A stretch of DNA of 6,248 bases from Bacteroidota bacterium (GTDB taxonomy: Bacteria; Bacteroidota; Bacteroidia; Chitinophagales; Chitinophagaceae), in contig JAEZDA010000118.1 of the NCBI GenBank assembly GCA_023433345.1, positions 1 to 6,248 of the forward strand, in the 5' to 3' direction. Position numbers and translations under genes: made by a program. The first letter of the stretch is position 1, and each line of letters begins with the position of its first letter. The notes under the pieces were generated by a model. It saw only the letters and a program-made list of their open reading frames with translations, did not search any database and had not been told where the DNA came from. Below, piece after piece: positions 6,058-6,248 of the stretch.

Positions 6058-6248
6058 TCAAGGCTGCATCTGCTTCCGTGCACTCGCTGCTTTTATACTA
6101 ACGTTCAGCTCAAAACCTATCAGTATGGCGAGTGAGTTAATGAAAATCAGGGCCATTACAACCATGATTGTTCCGATGGAACCATAAAGTGCATTAAATC
6201 TTCCAAAATTATTCACGAAAAAAGCGAAGCCGAGCGAAGATAAGATGC
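6058..6248 (-). CDS. YihY/virulence factor BrkB family membrane protein, C-terminal fragment
   Basis: The last 62 residues of a gene that enters from the right edge are present; its start lies outside the window. The fragment reads LSSLGFAFFVNNFGRFNALYGSIG at its start, here shown only in part, and continues as a long hydrophobic stretch ending in LAILIGFELNVSI. The YGSIGT...(hydrophobic)...IGFELN pattern is characteristic of the last two membrane segments of YihY/BrkB (formerly RNase BN-like) inner-membrane proteins, which have about six membrane helices and an unsettled function. The tail AASARKQMQP after the final helix is short and basic. The stop codon is TGA at 6060-6058, and 77 bp separate it from the redoxin start on the same strand. 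No terminator is visible in that gap, so some read-through into the redoxin gene is possible. Confidence 0.82.
   Translation of the reverse strand, partial: ILSSLGFAFFVNNFGRFNALYGSIGTIMVVMALIFINSLAILIGFELNVSIKAASARKQMQP

Noticed and set aside
1..6248. A novel multigene system, mobile element, CRISPR array or RNA gene
   Set aside because: Every gene belongs to a recognisable chromosomal family, strands alternate, and no transposase, tRNA-like sequence or repeat array is visible.

Overview
The window looks like an ordinary chromosomal segment from a member of the Bacteroidota, plausibly near the Chitinophagaceae or Sphingobacteriia (the rank is inference). Three things support the phylum. The M43 protease ends in a type IX secretion (T9SS) sorting domain, a system essentially confined to this phylum. 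Exact matches to the Bacteroidota -7 promoter element TAnnTTTG lie just ahead of lpdA and the redoxin gene. Most starts lack a Shine-Dalgarno sequence and sit behind A/T-rich leaders.

Layout, left to right: (1) 47-1255 (+), a secreted M43 (cytophagalysin/pappalysin-like) zinc metalloprotease with a T9SS tail, preceded by a perfect 11-bp A/T inverted repeat. (2) 1236-2381 (-), a saccharopine dehydrogenase/lysine 6-dehydrogenase family oxidoreductase, whose 3' end overlaps the protease by 20 bp. (3) 2445-3224 (+), an exported DUF4197 protein with no usable ATG, apparently starting at one of two duplicated TTG codons. (4) 3249-3312, two back-to-back rho-independent terminators, one per strand. 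(5) 3340-4728 (-), lpdA, dihydrolipoyl dehydrogenase, with a good Bacteroidota promoter upstream. (6) 4855-5340 (+), an exported TlpA-like thioredoxin-fold protein with a CKPC active site. (7) 5375-5980 (-), an exported redoxin/peroxiredoxin-like protein with CNTC and a conserved-looking C-terminal cysteine. (8) 6058-6248 (-), the C-terminal end of a YihY/BrkB-family membrane protein, cut by the window edge. No gene-free stretch exceeds about 130 bp.

Strand alternates at almost every gene, so most are probably single-gene transcription units and no multigene operon is evident. Four of the six complete proteins carry export signals. Three genes in a row (lpdA and the two thioredoxin-fold proteins) encode thiol-disulfide chemistry, but lpdA is cytoplasmic central metabolism and the other two are envelope proteins, so a shared pathway is not demonstrated. 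I found no mobile element, RNA gene, CRISPR array or defence-like system. The observations most worth checking are regulatory and start-site details.
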